Positions 47,215 to 57,435 of a DNA stretch of 64,000 nt are shown here, piece after piece. Below the pieces are notes generated by a model. The model was not told the DNA's origin, made no database searches, and was given only the letters and a program-made list of their open reading frames with translations. Source of the stretch: Paenibacillus sp. J23TS9 (GTDB lineage Bacteria; Bacillota; Bacilli; Paenibacillales; Paenibacillaceae). The position numbers were made by a program, and so were the translations under genes. The stretch spans positions 62,001 through 126,000 of the forward strand of contig NZ_BOSG01000003.1 of the NCBI RefSeq assembly GCF_018403225.1. Reading direction: 5' to 3'. Each line of letters begins with the position of its first letter. Position 1 is the first letter of the stretch.

Positions 47215-48369
47215 TTACTCCTTCCCCTTCTCCACGTTCGTCGGGATATGGATTACGATCTTTGTACCCTGGTTCTCTTCGGATTCCAGTTCCATTCTTC
47301 CTTCAAGCAGCTCCACTCTCTCACGCATGCCGATCAACCCGAAATGTTCCTTCGATTTCTGTTCCAGAAGCTCAACTTTAAAGCCTAGTCCATTGTCCTG
47401 AACAACAATTTTCACCAGTTGCGCCTGGTATGTAATTTCTACTAATACATAGGTCGGGTAGGCATGCTTGGCCGCATTGCTGAGCGCTTCCTGTACCAAA
47501 CGGTATATGGCTGCTTCCATAGCGGAAGAGAGGCGGTGCTCTTTGCCCCGCGTTTCAAAAATGGTTCGGATTTTCGTTTTCTCCTCAAAATCATGCACGA
47601 ATTTCCGCATCGTAGGAATCAGTCCCAAATCATCGAGAGCCATCGGGCGAAGATTGAATATCACCTTCCGCATTTCCTCAAGGCTGGAGCGCACTTGTCC
47701 CTTCAAATCTAATATTTCGTCCTGTACCATCTTAAATTCCTGCTTCACCATCATTCTTTCCACAATTTCTGTGCGGAGAACCAGATTGGCAAGCAGCTGT
47801 GCAGGGCCGTCATGAATTTCACGGGCAATGCGTTTTCTTTCCTCTTCCTGAGCCAGTATGATTTTCAGACCGATTAGCTGGCGGTTCTTGGCCGTTTCGA
47901 TAATCCGTGTCACCTGTCCCAGTTCGCCTGATAAGTACTCCATTACCACACCCATTTGTGATCCGATGGATTCAGCACGTTCAACAGAGTTCTCGACGTT
48001 TCGGACTCTCTTTTGCAATTCATCGCGTCTGGCCTTCAGATACATTTCCTTTTCGCGATAAATCATAACATCAAGCTGAAGCTGCGTAGCCTTTTCATAG
48101 GCCTGCCTGATGTCGTCCTCCTTGTAACGGACGAAGTCCCGGCTGACTTCCGTCAGCCGGACGCGCGAACGCCGGTAGTTCAGCTCCAGCTGATCCACCT
48201 TTTGCAGCGTTTCGATCGTTTCCTTCATCACAAACTGCAGTTCCTGATTCAAAGAGGCAAGTTCGTCACGGGCCGCCTCAAGAATCTCAAACATCTGATA
48301 TTTGCTGTTCTCCACCACCTGGATGGCGTTCTTAATGACGCGGTCTATCGCATCGGCTTGAAAATCCAC
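47215..48369 (-). CDS. degS: Cytoplasmic sensor histidine kinase DegS
   Basis: 384 residues from a GTG, no membrane segments. The N-terminal half is a long coiled-coil sensor domain (about 30-165). The HisKA_3 phospho-acceptor is H186 in REIHDGPAQLLANL, and the HATPase domain has the N box (VQEALSNAAKHA, near 295) and G1 box (DNGLGF, near 337). It phosphorylates DegU. Confidence 0.97.
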   Translation of the reverse strand: MDFQADAIDRVIKNAIQVVENSKYQMFEILEAARDELASLNQELQFVMKETIETLQKVDQLELNYRRSRVRLTEVSRDFVRYKEDDIRQAYEKATQLQLDVMIYREKEMYLKARRDELQKRVRNVENSVERAESIGSQMGVVMEYLSGELGQVTRIIETAKNRQLIGLKIILAQEEERKRIAREIHDGPAQLLANLVLRTEIVERMMVKQEFKMVQDEILDLKGQVRSSLEEMRKVIFNLRPMALDDLGLIPTMRKFVHDFEEKTKIRTIFETRGKEHRLSSAMEAAIYRLVQEALSNAAKHAYPTYVLVEITYQAQLVKIVVQDNGLGFKVELLEQKSKEHFGLIGMRERVELLEGRMELESEENQGTKIVIHIPTNVEKGKE

Positions 48370-48461
48370 GTATTTCTACTCCATTTCTTACCTCTACAGT
48401 TCTATACAGAATGAGCTGACATGCATGTTTTCTAGTTCATTTCTATACATATCATACCATA

Positions 48462-51173
48462 TCACGATTCGATGGTGACGGTCTTCGTTTTCTGTTCCCA
48501 TTTTACATTTAATCCTAATTGCTCGGATACGAGCCGAAGTGGGACTAAAGTACGACCTTGACTGATGTAAGGTGCGACTTCCGCCCCTTTACGTTTGCCG
48601 TTGAGGATAAAATCCTTATTTCCGACTTTCAGATCCATGACTTTTCCGCCGCGGGTGATCGTAATTCTCTGATTGGCCGGATCCCAGGTTGCCTTGCCTC
48701 CAAACGTATCGAGAACGTATTTAATTGGAATATATGTGCTGCTGTCTTTCATCACCGGAGCGGCTTCCATCGTTTTCTTCTGTCCATTGGTTGTGAAGGC
48801 CTTCTGGCCGATCGTCATCTCGACTTTACCGGTTGGCAATCCCGCTTCACTGGACAGGGATGGCATGGTGAACTTGATGTTATCAAAAGCAACCGTACCC
48901 GTCTTCGCGCGCTCATCCTGACCCTCTTCCACATTCACAACATATACCCGCTTCAGCTGCGCCGGGAAGGCGATTCCTTTATCGCTGAGATCGATATCAA
49001 GCGTCTTCCAGCCATCCCAATCAATCGTTTTGGCCAGGTCTACATAAACCGTATTGCCATTGTTGTCCTTGAGCTCTGCACGCGCCCAGTTCAGGCTGTG
49101 ATCGCCCATGACATCAATCTTCATCGAGGTTGCCGGAGCTGCAATCGTCTTGCCAGTAGAGCCGTTAAGTTCAGCGTAAGCATACATTTTTCCAGTTCCT
49201 GCGGTCATGTCATATGTCAACTGAAGTACTTTGGAGTTAGCGTGATCCCCGCTACCCTGCGTTATGGCTGCCGTACCGCTCACTTGAGCGCTGTTGCTCG
49301 TAAACTGCACCGGATAGCTGGCATTCTCGAAATTCTCCCACATGTCTTCGCCGGCTGCCGATAGCACGACGGCTGTACTGAAGCCGTTGTAACGGGCAAT
49401 GGCATAACCCACCTTGGCGTTTGCATCCACAGACGTTACCGTCAGCTTGCCATTCTGTACGCTGCCCTTGAATCCGATGAACTCCCACTTCAGAGCGCTA
49501 TCAGGCACATCCACCTGTTGGCCGTCCTTCGTCGTTGCCTTCACCGGTACAGATACCGTACTGCCCGCCTGAAGCGGCGCGGTTGCTGAGCCTACACTGA
49601 GTGAACTCAGATCATCGGCGCCCAGTACCTTCACGTCCATGCTTGTGCTGGCTTGTCCGCTGACTGCTGTGATTTTGGAGACGCCTGGCGTCACACCCGT
49701 TACCGTCTGACCGCTGACTTTGATATTACCGTTGCTGGACTTCCAGGTAGGTGTAAGACCGGAAGTGTCAACCGGATTGTAATAGGTATCATAGCCTTTG
49801 AGCTTGAACGAAGCCTGCTGGCCAATCAGAATCGCGGAGCTTCCGCTGATTTTCAGACCCTTCAGCTCGCCTTTGGGAGCATTTGTATATACGCCCACAG
49901 CGTTAACGACACTGCGCTGCTCCTTGCCGTATTCCGTGTTGAAGGTCAATACCGCATCATCTTCTGCCAGCGGACGGCTGACCATCGTCGTGGAACCCCC
50001 GCCGTCGAGATTGAGGCCTTTCCATACCCCGATATCCACCATGAAGGATTGCAATTCGCCAAGCGACATGCCGGCGCTGCTATCATTCTTCTCTACGGCA
50101 ATGATATAGGCATAACGCTGGTCCTTCGAATAACCAAGAGATGTTCTTGCCCGGTATCCGCCGATGCTGGAGACATCCCGGGAATAAGCCGTCGCTTTGC
50201 CGTTATTCACCAGAATCGTATGGCCGCCGATCATCGTCTGCAAATTCGCAGGGTCCACGGATTGTCCCATTGTTTTGGACTTCAGCATGTAATTGGTATT
50301 CAGCTTCTGGCCTACGACCAGATGGGCTTTTACAAAATCGGCAGCCGTGCCATGTGTCCGCAAAATATATCCGTCCTGCGGCACCGCCATATCGGCAAAT
50401 CCGCCCTGATCCGAAATTTGCGTGATGACATTGTTTTGCACCAATACCTCAATCGGTGTGGTTGCACTATTTTTAGGACGCGTAGTGGACTTCCATGCGC
50501 TGGTATAAATGTACATCGCATTCACATGACTGTATGTAGAGCTGCTGCTCTCCGGGTTGTAGGAGGTTTTGTTGATCCCCGCGAGCGGGAAGCTGGAACC
50601 GTCCTCCGCTGTAACGGAGCCGTCAAAAGAAAACTCATCAATAATCGGCTTGCCGTCCGTCGTCACCGCAAAGGAATACATCCCTTTAATATCCGAAGGC
50701 GTCGACAGAAGCTGTCCATTCGTCACCTGTCCGCCAATGGGAGCCCCGTCTGCACTTGTATTAAAATAATCCCCGTTCACCGCAGCCACCGCGCCGCTTT
50801 CCTTCGCCATGCCGCCTGTGCTCTGCTTGGTCGTGAACTGGCCATCCTTGCCGTTCATGACATCCATCTTCACATACGGATTCTGCAGATCAATCCGGAT
50901 CACATCCGCCAGCGCAATGGCCTGTTTCCCGGAACGCGTTGTCGTAAATCTGTATTTCGTCAAAATCGCACCCGATGTTACCGGATTCTCCCCCAGCTTC
51001 GTAACCGACGATGCCGCCGCACTGGCGACCGACGAAATCGAATGCCCGTTCAGCGGAATCCCGCTGCCTACCACCGGCGCAACAAAGAGCAATCCTGCCA
51101 GGGATACGACCATCCACTTTTTCCCTGAAGTCATCCCGCTTTTATTCTCATTCAGCCTTTTATTCCATTTCAT
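48462..51173 (-). CDS. Secreted phosphodiester glycosidase-family protein with Cu-amine-oxidase stalks
   Basis: 903 residues with a signal peptide (basic start, hydrophobic core at about 20-36, Ala-rich cleavage area near 50). The NAGPA/DUF2233 phosphodiester glycosidase domain spans about 110-430, with AAVNGDYFN near 128 and GLNLDGGGSTTMV near 391. These are the family's characteristic motifs. An Ig-like BIG2 domain follows at about 438-511, then a beta-rich carbohydrate-binding-like region (about 590-770). Two copper-amine-oxidase-N-like modules (about 784-903) form the C-terminal stalk. It probably acts on cell-wall or extracellular glycan phosphodiesters; the substrate is unknown. No SLH or LPXTG anchor. 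Confidence 0.88.
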   Translation of the reverse strand: MKWNKRLNENKSGMTSGKKWMVVSLAGLLFVAPVVGSGIPLNGHSISSVASAAASSVTKLGENPVTSGAILTKYRFTTTRSGKQAIALADVIRIDLQNPYVKMDVMNGKDGQFTTKQSTGGMAKESGAVAAVNGDYFNTSADGAPIGGQVTNGQLLSTPSDIKGMYSFAVTTDGKPIIDEFSFDGSVTAEDGSSFPLAGINKTSYNPESSSSTYSHVNAMYIYTSAWKSTTRPKNSATTPIEVLVQNNVITQISDQGGFADMAVPQDGYILRTHGTAADFVKAHLVVGQKLNTNYMLKSKTMGQSVDPANLQTMIGGHTILVNNGKATAYSRDVSSIGGYRARTSLGYSKDQRYAYIIAVEKNDSSAGMSLGELQSFMVDIGVWKGLNLDGGGSTTMVSRPLAEDDAVLTFNTEYGKEQRSVVNAVGVYTNAPKGELKGLKISGSSAILIGQQASFKLKGYDTYYNPVDTSGLTPTWKSSNGNIKVSGQTVTGVTPGVSKITAVSGQASTSMDVKVLGADDLSSLSVGSATAPLQAGSTVSVPVKATTKDGQQVDVPDSALKWEFIGFKGSVQNGKLTVTSVDANAKVGYAIARYNGFSTAVVLSAAGEDMWENFENASYPVQFTSNSAQVSGTAAITQGSGDHANSKVLQLTYDMTAGTGKMYAYAELNGSTGKTIAAPATSMKIDVMGDHSLNWARAELKDNNGNTVYVDLAKTIDWDGWKTLDIDLSDKGIAFPAQLKRVYVVNVEEGQDERAKTGTVAFDNIKFTMPSLSSEAGLPTGKVEMTIGQKAFTTNGQKKTMEAAPVMKDSSTYIPIKYVLDTFGGKATWDPANQRITITRGGKVMDLKVGNKDFILNGKRKGAEVAPYISQGRTLVPLRLVSEQLGLNVKWEQKTKTVTIES

Positions 51174-51418
51174 GAAACGCTACTCTCCCATCTTATTAAC
51201 ACACGTACTATCCCCATTTGTTAAATGAACCTACGAATCTACTGACGTTATTCAATGTAAAAATGTTCCTCTGATTAGACGCAAAAACGCCTATAACTCT
51301 CTCACAATCTTCTAAAGAGGTTACTATCTTGTAACTTCCATACATTTAATAGACTGTTTTAAACCTGAAAAGTTACGGAAGAACCTGCATTTTTTAGCGA
51401 ATTTCATAGAATTAACGA
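51174..51418. other. Intergenic region upstream of the glycosidase-family gene
   Basis: No gene seen. GTAACTT and AAGTTAC occur as a distant inverted pair. No confident promoter boxes. Confidence 0.4.
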
Positions 51419-51456
51419 AAAAAAGCCCTCCCTCATAACGAAATGAGAGAAGGCTT
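51419..51456 (-). terminator. Terminator of the large SLH protein gene
   Basis: GCC.TC.CTCAT / ATGAG.GA.GGC stem (with G-T pairs) followed on the minus strand by seven T. Confidence 0.85.
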
Positions 51457-51483
51457 ACTTTTACCGATTCATTGAACCGGTTT

Positions 51484-54400
51484 TTATAGATAACCTACTT
51501 TTTTCAATAGACGTTCCAACATGACAGCCGCCTGCGCCCGGGTCGCATTCCCTTTGGGCTGGAAGGCTGTTGGACTGACGCCCTGAATGATTCCTTCTTT
51601 CAGCAGCCTCGCAACCGATTCCGGTGATTGAATCTGCTTGTAATCCTTGAACTTTTTCAGATACGTTGCGGGTGAATAGGTCAATTCCGTCCGGAAGCCG
51701 GTATAATTCATAGCCCGGGCCATAATGATCGCCATTTGTTCTCTTGTAATCGGACTATCCGGTTTAAAGGAGCCGTCGGTGTTGCCGGCAATAATTCCCG
51801 CTTTCACGGCTGCACCAATAAATGCATTTTCCTTGGTGTTGGTTACATCATAAAAACGCTGGGAGGTCTGCACATCTCCTGAGAGGCCGAGCCCTCTTGC
51901 CACATATTCCGCAAACTCCGCACGGGTGATATTTTTGTTCGGTGCAAAGGTATTGGCAGTACGTCCGTCAATAATAAACTTGCTGGCCAAATCAATAATC
52001 GAATCCTTTGCCCAGTGATTGTTCATATCATTATAGTATTTATAAGCCATGCCGCCTATCACCAGGTGATTTCCCTTGACCTTGGCCCGGAAAATCTGGC
52101 TTGCGCCACCACTTTGAACTGTAGCAGGGACAAAGGTCATTTTATCGGCACCAGCGTCCCACTGGTACACACCCATCTTATCGACGGACATCGTTGAATT
52201 ATTCAGAATCAAATACTGATTATTGAATTGCATTTCCGCTGTGTGTGAAGAAGCATTGTTGTCCACCGCCATCACGTAAAAGTCAAACGGTTCCGTAAGC
52301 TTTTGAATCGCGGCTGCACTCAGTTTGTCGTTGAGGAACATAGCAGATTCTGTTGACAGCTTGTCTACTGCCAGATTTAACGTAATGTTAGAAGATCCTG
52401 TCTGCAGTGTTCTGGAGATATCTGCAACGTTGATCTGGCTGAGCTGAAGCACAAGCATCGCCTCTCCTGCCCGTACCGCAATCGCCGCTTCTCTGTCCTT
52501 GGCGTTTTCCAAAGCGCTTAATGGAATACTTACCATCACAGAGCCGTAACCCGTTGGCGTGTTGATCAAAAGCGTATGCGTTGTTTCTTTGGCCTTCCCA
52601 ATATAATCAAAAGCTTCCTTAAGCTTGTCCGGATTGATGAACAGCTGTTTCATCATCTGATTATTGCGGGAATTGACAGTCGCAGAAGTTTCAACTGCCT
52701 TGTCGTTCAGCACAAAGGTCGAGACTTCAAAATCCTTCAAGTCAGTCAACGTTAAGTACTCCGGAAGATTAAGATCCTTCCTGTCAGCTGTCACTTCGCT
52801 TGCCGTAAGCCTGTTAAAGTACGTCATCGTTTTCCCCGTGCTGTCACTAATACCGTAGACGCCAGGTAAATAAGTCACTTCTACCTTCTGGCCGCTGGTG
52901 ACCGAGCCGCTTAGCTTCAGCGTTACGGTATCGCCACCAATGAACGCCTGCAGCACTCCACGCTGTACTCCATCCACATACACTTGAAATTGTTCGGTAG
53001 AAATATAAGACTGTGATGTCAGCGTTTTATTGTAAGTAATTTGAAGAGTATCCCCTTGAATGGTAATCGATTTGATCTCGCTGTTCACATTGCCTTCCGC
53101 GATCTTTACAGGCTCCAAATTGATATACCCTGCAGCGTTTCCGTTCAGATCGGTCAGACGAATCGTTCCCGGAACATACGATACGGTGACTTTTGCGTTA
53201 GCGTTAGTATTCAAGGCGGTTTCCAATGTTAAAATAACCTGATTATCTTTGACTTCCACGGTGTTTACATAGTTTGGTACGCCGTTGACCAGAACCGAGA
53301 ACTGGCTCTTCATCGGAATATTGCTTGTACTAAGTAGCTCATTGTAAGTCAGGGTAACTTTACTGCCTGTGCCTGCAGCTGCCTGAAATACCGGTGGCTT
53401 GGTATCTTGAAGATTACGGACGATAAAGTCGGTAAAGGCACTGATATTTGGGCCCCTGCTATCCTGAATGGCTTCTTTTCCCGGCTTATAGCTTATTTTC
53501 ACAACCTGGCCATCGGAAACAGGACTGCTCAGCGTCAAATAAATCGTCTGCCCGCTTTGACTGATCGATTTGATACCAAAGGTTGTACCGTCAGCCTTCA
53601 CCGTGAATTGTTCATAAGCATTGGATGATACGGGCTTTAAGGATTGATTGTAATACAAGGTGACATTGCTGGATGATACCGTACCGCTGCTTGGTTTGGG
53701 AAGAGCGGTGTCGATTCCGTTCAGGACATCACGCAGTGAAAAGGTTGCCGCCTGGTTTCGGTATACGTCCTGGATCGGTCTGGTGCCCCCGCTGTAGCTG
53801 ATCTTCACATTCTGGCCTACAGCCACTCCCGTCTCCAAAGTGACGTACACGCTGTCCCCTGACGTATATATGTTGCTGATTCTGCGCACTTCATCGTTAA
53901 CCGTCACACTGAAGCTGCTCGTCTGGAGCCATGAATCCGAATAGAGCTGCTTGTTGTAGCCCAGCCGGATCGTCGTATTATTGTACATTTCGCTGTTTTG
54001 CAGAACAGGCGGCTGCTTGTCAGTCACCGGTGTCTGGAACGACCAGCTTCCTGACATCCCCGCATATTGGATATTGTAATTCTGCGCGTCATAAAAAGCA
54101 TTCCGGCCTACCGTTACATAATAGGTGGAATCATAATCATACGTATATCCAGAATCCAGCCGAATCCGTGCATCCCTGCCGCTTGCCGAAACTGTGATAG
54201 GCACATTATAACTGCTGCCGGATTTGCGAACCGTTACCTCTCCGCTTCCCCGCTCTACCACACGGTTAAAGGTTATGTATAGATCGCTGTCGACTGCCAC
54301 TCCCGTTTTTCGGTCTGCAGGATCCAGGTTGGTAATCGTCAATCCGGATGAATTGTCCACTGCCGTGTAAAAGCGAAAATCATTCGATGACGTAATTCCA

Positions 54401-55473
54401 GGTACATTGTTTTTCCATTGATCTTGAAAAGCATTCGCACTAACAAGAACATAATAATCGGTATTAGTCTGCAGATAAGCGCTTAAATCAACGGTAATTC
54501 TCGCCGTTCCGCTTCCTTTGACCAAGCTGCTGGTCGCATTCAGCTTCGTTACATTGGTGCCGTTTGAACGATAAAGCTCAATTGTGCCGGAACCCGCAAT
54601 AACGGGCTGGTTATATTCCAATATGATCTGACCGCCTGTCAGGATACCATTATTGGATGGATATGTTGTATTCATCGATGTGTTCCGATTCGTCGTAAAA
54701 TACCACTCTGATGTATTCTGAATTCCTGCATAGTCTGCTCCCGTTTCAGTTACAAACGCTTTGGAGTCTATAGTTACCGCATAGGTTGTACCCAACGCAA
54801 GCGACTTGGTCATTGGTATCATTGCATCACAATTATTGACCGTGATTCTGCTGGCAGGAATCGTTTCTAGCACCGTATTGATATTCGATTGCAAAACTAG
54901 CTTTACATCCCCTGTGCCAGCCTTCATTTTTTCGTTAAACGTGATCTTTAGCTGCTTCAGATTCTGGCTGACCGATGTGGTTTTAACAGCCGGATCATAG
55001 GTTTGAACTCCCTGCTCGATCGTTTGAAAATTAAGTTCTTTTAACGAGTTTTGAATAGAGCTATCTGCTTCTGCTTCAAATATTCCTTCATCTACCACCA
55101 CTTTATAGAGATGGTTGTATTCCAGCGGCTTCTTCACATCAACTGGAATCTCGTAGATTCTTTTCCCCGGGTTACTTGTATCCACATCCACAGGTATAGC
55201 AAGATTACTTATACTATGTTTGGAATCCGTCTGATCCAGCAGCTTAATGACCGCACTGCCGCTTCCATCCACCAGCCTAACGGACTGATCGAATGTTAAA
55301 GTAATGACTGGTGTCCGTCCTACGCTTCCATCCTTGCATAAATTCTTAGTAACGGAAATCACAGGAGCCAGACCTGTTGCCGCATCCGCAGCAGCCCTGC
55401 CTGCTCCCAAGCTCCCCCATAATAATTCGATCGTCATGATGAAGGCCAACAATATGGATAGCCATTTTCTCAT
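51484..55473 (-). CDS. Large SLH surface protein with SwmB/Big_5-type repeats
   Basis: 1329 residues from the ATG at 55473 (AAAGG 9 bases upstream); an ATG three codons earlier is possible. A signal peptide (MRKWLSILLAFIMTIELLW, cleavage after about 30) is followed by three to four Big_5-type Ig-like modules (about 40-500, recurring ITFNRVVERGSG, ITFNEKMKAGTG patterns). Five SwmB-type repeats follow (about 500-960, recurring VTVNDE, VKISYSGG, VKISYKPG, VEVTYLPG). A unique region spans about 960-1140 and three SLH domains about 1150-1329 (FAEYVARGLG, REQMAIIMARAM, RAQAAVMLERLL). The SLH part binds pyruvylated secondary cell-wall polymer. Probably an adhesin or exposed scaffold; no enzyme motif is visible. 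Confidence 0.9.
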   Translation of the reverse strand: MRKWLSILLAFIMTIELLWGSLGAGRAAADAATGLAPVISVTKNLCKDGSVGRTPVITLTFDQSVRLVDGSGSAVIKLLDQTDSKHSISNLAIPVDVDTSNPGKRIYEIPVDVKKPLEYNHLYKVVVDEGIFEAEADSSIQNSLKELNFQTIEQGVQTYDPAVKTTSVSQNLKQLKITFNEKMKAGTGDVKLVLQSNINTVLETIPASRITVNNCDAMIPMTKSLALGTTYAVTIDSKAFVTETGADYAGIQNTSEWYFTTNRNTSMNTTYPSNNGILTGGQIILEYNQPVIAGSGTIELYRSNGTNVTKLNATSSLVKGSGTARITVDLSAYLQTNTDYYVLVSANAFQDQWKNNVPGITSSNDFRFYTAVDNSSGLTITNLDPADRKTGVAVDSDLYITFNRVVERGSGEVTVRKSGSSYNVPITVSASGRDARIRLDSGYTYDYDSTYYVTVGRNAFYDAQNYNIQYAGMSGSWSFQTPVTDKQPPVLQNSEMYNNTTIRLGYNKQLYSDSWLQTSSFSVTVNDEVRRISNIYTSGDSVYVTLETGVAVGQNVKISYSGGTRPIQDVYRNQAATFSLRDVLNGIDTALPKPSSGTVSSSNVTLYYNQSLKPVSSNAYEQFTVKADGTTFGIKSISQSGQTIYLTLSSPVSDGQVVKISYKPGKEAIQDSRGPNISAFTDFIVRNLQDTKPPVFQAAAGTGSKVTLTYNELLSTSNIPMKSQFSVLVNGVPNYVNTVEVKDNQVILTLETALNTNANAKVTVSYVPGTIRLTDLNGNAAGYINLEPVKIAEGNVNSEIKSITIQGDTLQITYNKTLTSQSYISTEQFQVYVDGVQRGVLQAFIGGDTVTLKLSGSVTSGQKVEVTYLPGVYGISDSTGKTMTYFNRLTASEVTADRKDLNLPEYLTLTDLKDFEVSTFVLNDKAVETSATVNSRNNQMMKQLFINPDKLKEAFDYIGKAKETTHTLLINTPTGYGSVMVSIPLSALENAKDREAAIAVRAGEAMLVLQLSQINVADISRTLQTGSSNITLNLAVDKLSTESAMFLNDKLSAAAIQKLTEPFDFYVMAVDNNASSHTAEMQFNNQYLILNNSTMSVDKMGVYQWDAGADKMTFVPATVQSGGASQIFRAKVKGNHLVIGGMAYKYYNDMNNHWAKDSIIDLASKFIIDGRTANTFAPNKNITRAEFAEYVARGLGLSGDVQTSQRFYDVTNTKENAFIGAAVKAGIIAGNTDGSFKPDSPITREQMAIIMARAMNYTGFRTELTYSPATYLKKFKDYKQIQSPESVARLLKEGIIQGVSPTAFQPKGNATRAQAAVMLERLLKKVGYL

Positions 55474-55611
55474 TCGATTCATCCTTTCCCGGGCCTTTGT
55501 TCTCCTGATATGTTTCGTGAGCCCATCACAAAACACGACATATACTTCTATGTCGGTCAAAAGACGGGGGAAGTTTAGCAAATCCGGGACTTGAGACTCG
55601 TAGAATCACAT

Positions 55612-55652
55612 AAAAAAACCTCAGCCCGGCATCATGCCAAAGCTGAGGTTGA
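55612..55652 (-). terminator. Terminator of metK
   Basis: AACCTCAGC / GCTGAGGTT with inner GGCAT/GCC pairing, followed on the minus strand by TTTTTTT. Confidence 0.9.
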
Positions 55653-55674
55653 TGGTATATAAATGCGTAAGCTC

Positions 55675-56877
55675 TTACAGACCCGCTTGAGCCTTAAGCT
55701 CTTCGGCTTTGTCCACGCGTTCCCAAGGCAGATCCACATCCGTACGGCCAAAGTGACCATAAGCTGCAGTTTGCTTGTAAATCGGACGACGCAGATCCAG
55801 CATGCGGATGATACCGGCAGGACGAAGGTCAAAGTTGCTGCGGATCAGCTCAACGAGCGTCTCATCTTCGACTTTACCTGTGCCGTACGTATCCACGTTG
55901 ATTGATACCGGAGTAGCTACACCGATCGCGTAAGCCAATTGGATTTCGCATTTGTCAGCCAGACCAGCTGCTACGAGGTTCTTCGCCACATAACGAGCTG
56001 CATAAGCTGCGGAACGGTCCACTTTCGTAGGATCCTTACCGGAGAATGCGCCGCCGCCATGACGAGCGTAACCGCCATAAGTATCTACGATAATTTTGCG
56101 TCCTGTCAAACCAGCGTCACCTTGAGGTCCGCCGATAACAAAACGTCCCGTTGGGTTGATATAGTACTTGGTGTTCTCATCCAGCAGTTCTTCAGGAACC
56201 ACAGGAAGAATAACCTTTTCCTTGATATCAGCCTGGATTTGTTCCAAAGAGGTATCTTCGGAATGCTGTGTAGATACAACGATCGTATCCACGCGTACCG
56301 GTTTGTCATCGATATATTCAATCGTAACCTGGGTTTTGCCGTCCGGACGAAGGTACTCAAGCGTACCGTCCTTACGGACCTCAGACAAACGACGTGCAAT
56401 CCGATGAGAAAGTGCAATCGGAAGCGGCATAAGCTCAGGAGTTTCATTGGTAGCAAAACCAAACATCAAGCCTTGGTCGCCTGCACCGATATTTTCCGTT
56501 TCCTTGTCCATTTGGGCAGGGTCGCGGTTTTCCAACGCGGCGTTTACGCCCTGCGCGATGTCAGCAGACTGTTCGTTCAAGGATGTCAAAACCGCACATG
56601 TATTATAATCAAAGCCATACTTGGCGCGAGTATACCCAATTTCCTTTACCGTATTTCTAACAATAGACGGGATATCAACATACTCGGATTTGGTACTGAT
56701 TTCACCAATGACAAGCACAAGTCCAGTCGCAACTGAAACTTCGCAAGCTACACGGGCATTCGGATCATTTTCCAGAAAAGCATCAAGCACCGCATCGGAG
56801 ATTTGGTCGCAAATCTTGTCCGGATGTCCTTCCGTAACGGACTCTGATGTAAACAGATGACGTCCTTTTACAGACAT
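55675..56877 (-). CDS. metK: S-adenosylmethionine synthetase
   Basis: 400 residues. It makes SAM from methionine and ATP. The signature hexapeptide [10 protein letters not shown] (about 118-127) and the phosphate loop [16 protein letters not shown] (about 266-281) are present, and the N-terminal [17 protein letters not shown] is intact. Monocistronic with its own promoter and terminator. The leader is only about 100 bases and no S-box riboswitch was recognised in it. Confidence 0.98.
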   Translation of the reverse strand: MSVKGRHLFTSESVTEGHPDKICDQISDAVLDAFLENDPNARVACEVSVATGLVLVIGEISTKSEYVDIPSIVRNTVKEIGYTRAKYGFDYNTCAVLTSLNEQSADIAQGVNAALENRDPAQMDKETENIGAGDQGLMFGFATNETPELMPLPIALSHRIARRLSEVRKDGTLEYLRPDGKTQVTIEYIDDKPVRVDTIVVSTQHSEDTSLEQIQADIKEKVILPVVPEELLDENTKYYINPTGRFVIGGPQGDAGLTGRKIIVDTYGGYARHGGGAFSGKDPTKVDRSAAYAARYVAKNLVAAGLADKCEIQLAYAIGVATPVSINVDTYGTGKVEDETLVELIRSNFDLRPAGIIRMLDLRRPIYKQTAAYGHFGRTDVDLPWERVDKAEELKAQAGL

Positions 56878-56925
56878 AGTATCAACCTCCTATAAGGATA
56901 ATAAACAACGGCGTAAGGTAGTCCT

Positions 56926-56961
56926 AAACAAAAAATGAACCTTTCCCTGTATAGGAAAAGG
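56926..56961 (-). promoter_or_regulatory. Terminator-like hairpin inside the metK leader
   Basis: CCTTTTCCT-ATAC-AGGGAAAGG stem on the minus strand followed by TTCATTTTTTG, located between the metK promoter and its ribosome binding site. It could be an attenuator. Confidence 0.55.
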
Positions 56962-56984
56962 CTGCATGACAATCCTCAATGGAC

Positions 56985-57013
56985 ATATTAACGTATTTGT
57001 CAACCCGTGTCAA
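56985..57013 (-). promoter_or_regulatory. Sigma-A promoter of metK
   Basis: TTGACA (57008-57013), 17-base spacer, TAATAT (56985-56990). A second TTGACA lies in the spacer. Confidence 0.85.
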
Positions 57014-57036
57014 TGAAAGGAGACCAATGATAACCG

Positions 57037-57312
57037 TTACAACAAGCTTTGCTGAGCCTGACGGATCAGCCGCTTGGTCATTTCCCCACCAACAGATCCG
57101 TTCTCACGAGAAGTCAGATGACCGCCGTAAGATCCACCACCTGCGAACGAGCCACCTGCCTCGCCCAATTCCCCGGCAAACTCGGTGTCTGCGCTGCCAT
57201 GGCCTGAGCCATAAGACGAGCCAAGACCAAATTCGGAAGCAATTTCATACTTCATTTGATTGAGCATATTGCGGGATTCCGGAACCACTGTACGATTACT
57301 GTTTCTAGCCAT
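57037..57312 (-). CDS. Small acid-soluble spore protein, alpha/beta type
   Basis: About 91 residues from the ATG at 57312 (AGGAGGTG 9 bases upstream). The germination-protease site is YEIASEFG, and the DNA-binding C-terminal signature GSVGGEMTKRLIRQAQQ is intact. A Gly/Ser-rich insert (about 30-65) separates the two halves and makes it longer than usual (about 65-75). It coats and protects spore DNA; expected to be under sigma-G in the forespore. Confidence 0.93.
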   Translation of the reverse strand: MARNSNRTVVPESRNMLNQMKYEIASEFGLGSSYGSGHGSADTEFAGELGEAGGSFAGGGSYGGHLTSRENGSVGGEMTKRLIRQAQQSLL

Positions 57313-57375
57313 TTTACAAACACCTCCTGCATATTGGTACTGCAAGAGTATTATTTGTTATTTTGTTCGCTCTAG

Positions 57376-57417
57376 ACGTATAAATGATTGTTACTTATGG
57401 CAAAAATAAGCTTATAG
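57376..57417. repeat. Shared intergenic motif, copy 1 (before the spore gene)
   Basis: TATAAATGATT.TTACT.ATGGCAA and a following CTTATA.AT part; also found at 58094-58140. It lies about 64 bases upstream of the spore protein start. Confidence 0.7.
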
Positions 57418-57435
57418 ATGTATTTAATGAAATGA

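Noticed and set aside
49653..51128. 491-codon open frame antisense to the glycosidase-family gene
   Set aside because: No start signal or domain; the minus-strand gene has signal peptide and family motifs.
51174..51418. Riboswitch upstream of the glycosidase-family gene
   Set aside because: Only a distant 7-bp inverted pair; no conserved riboswitch core seen.
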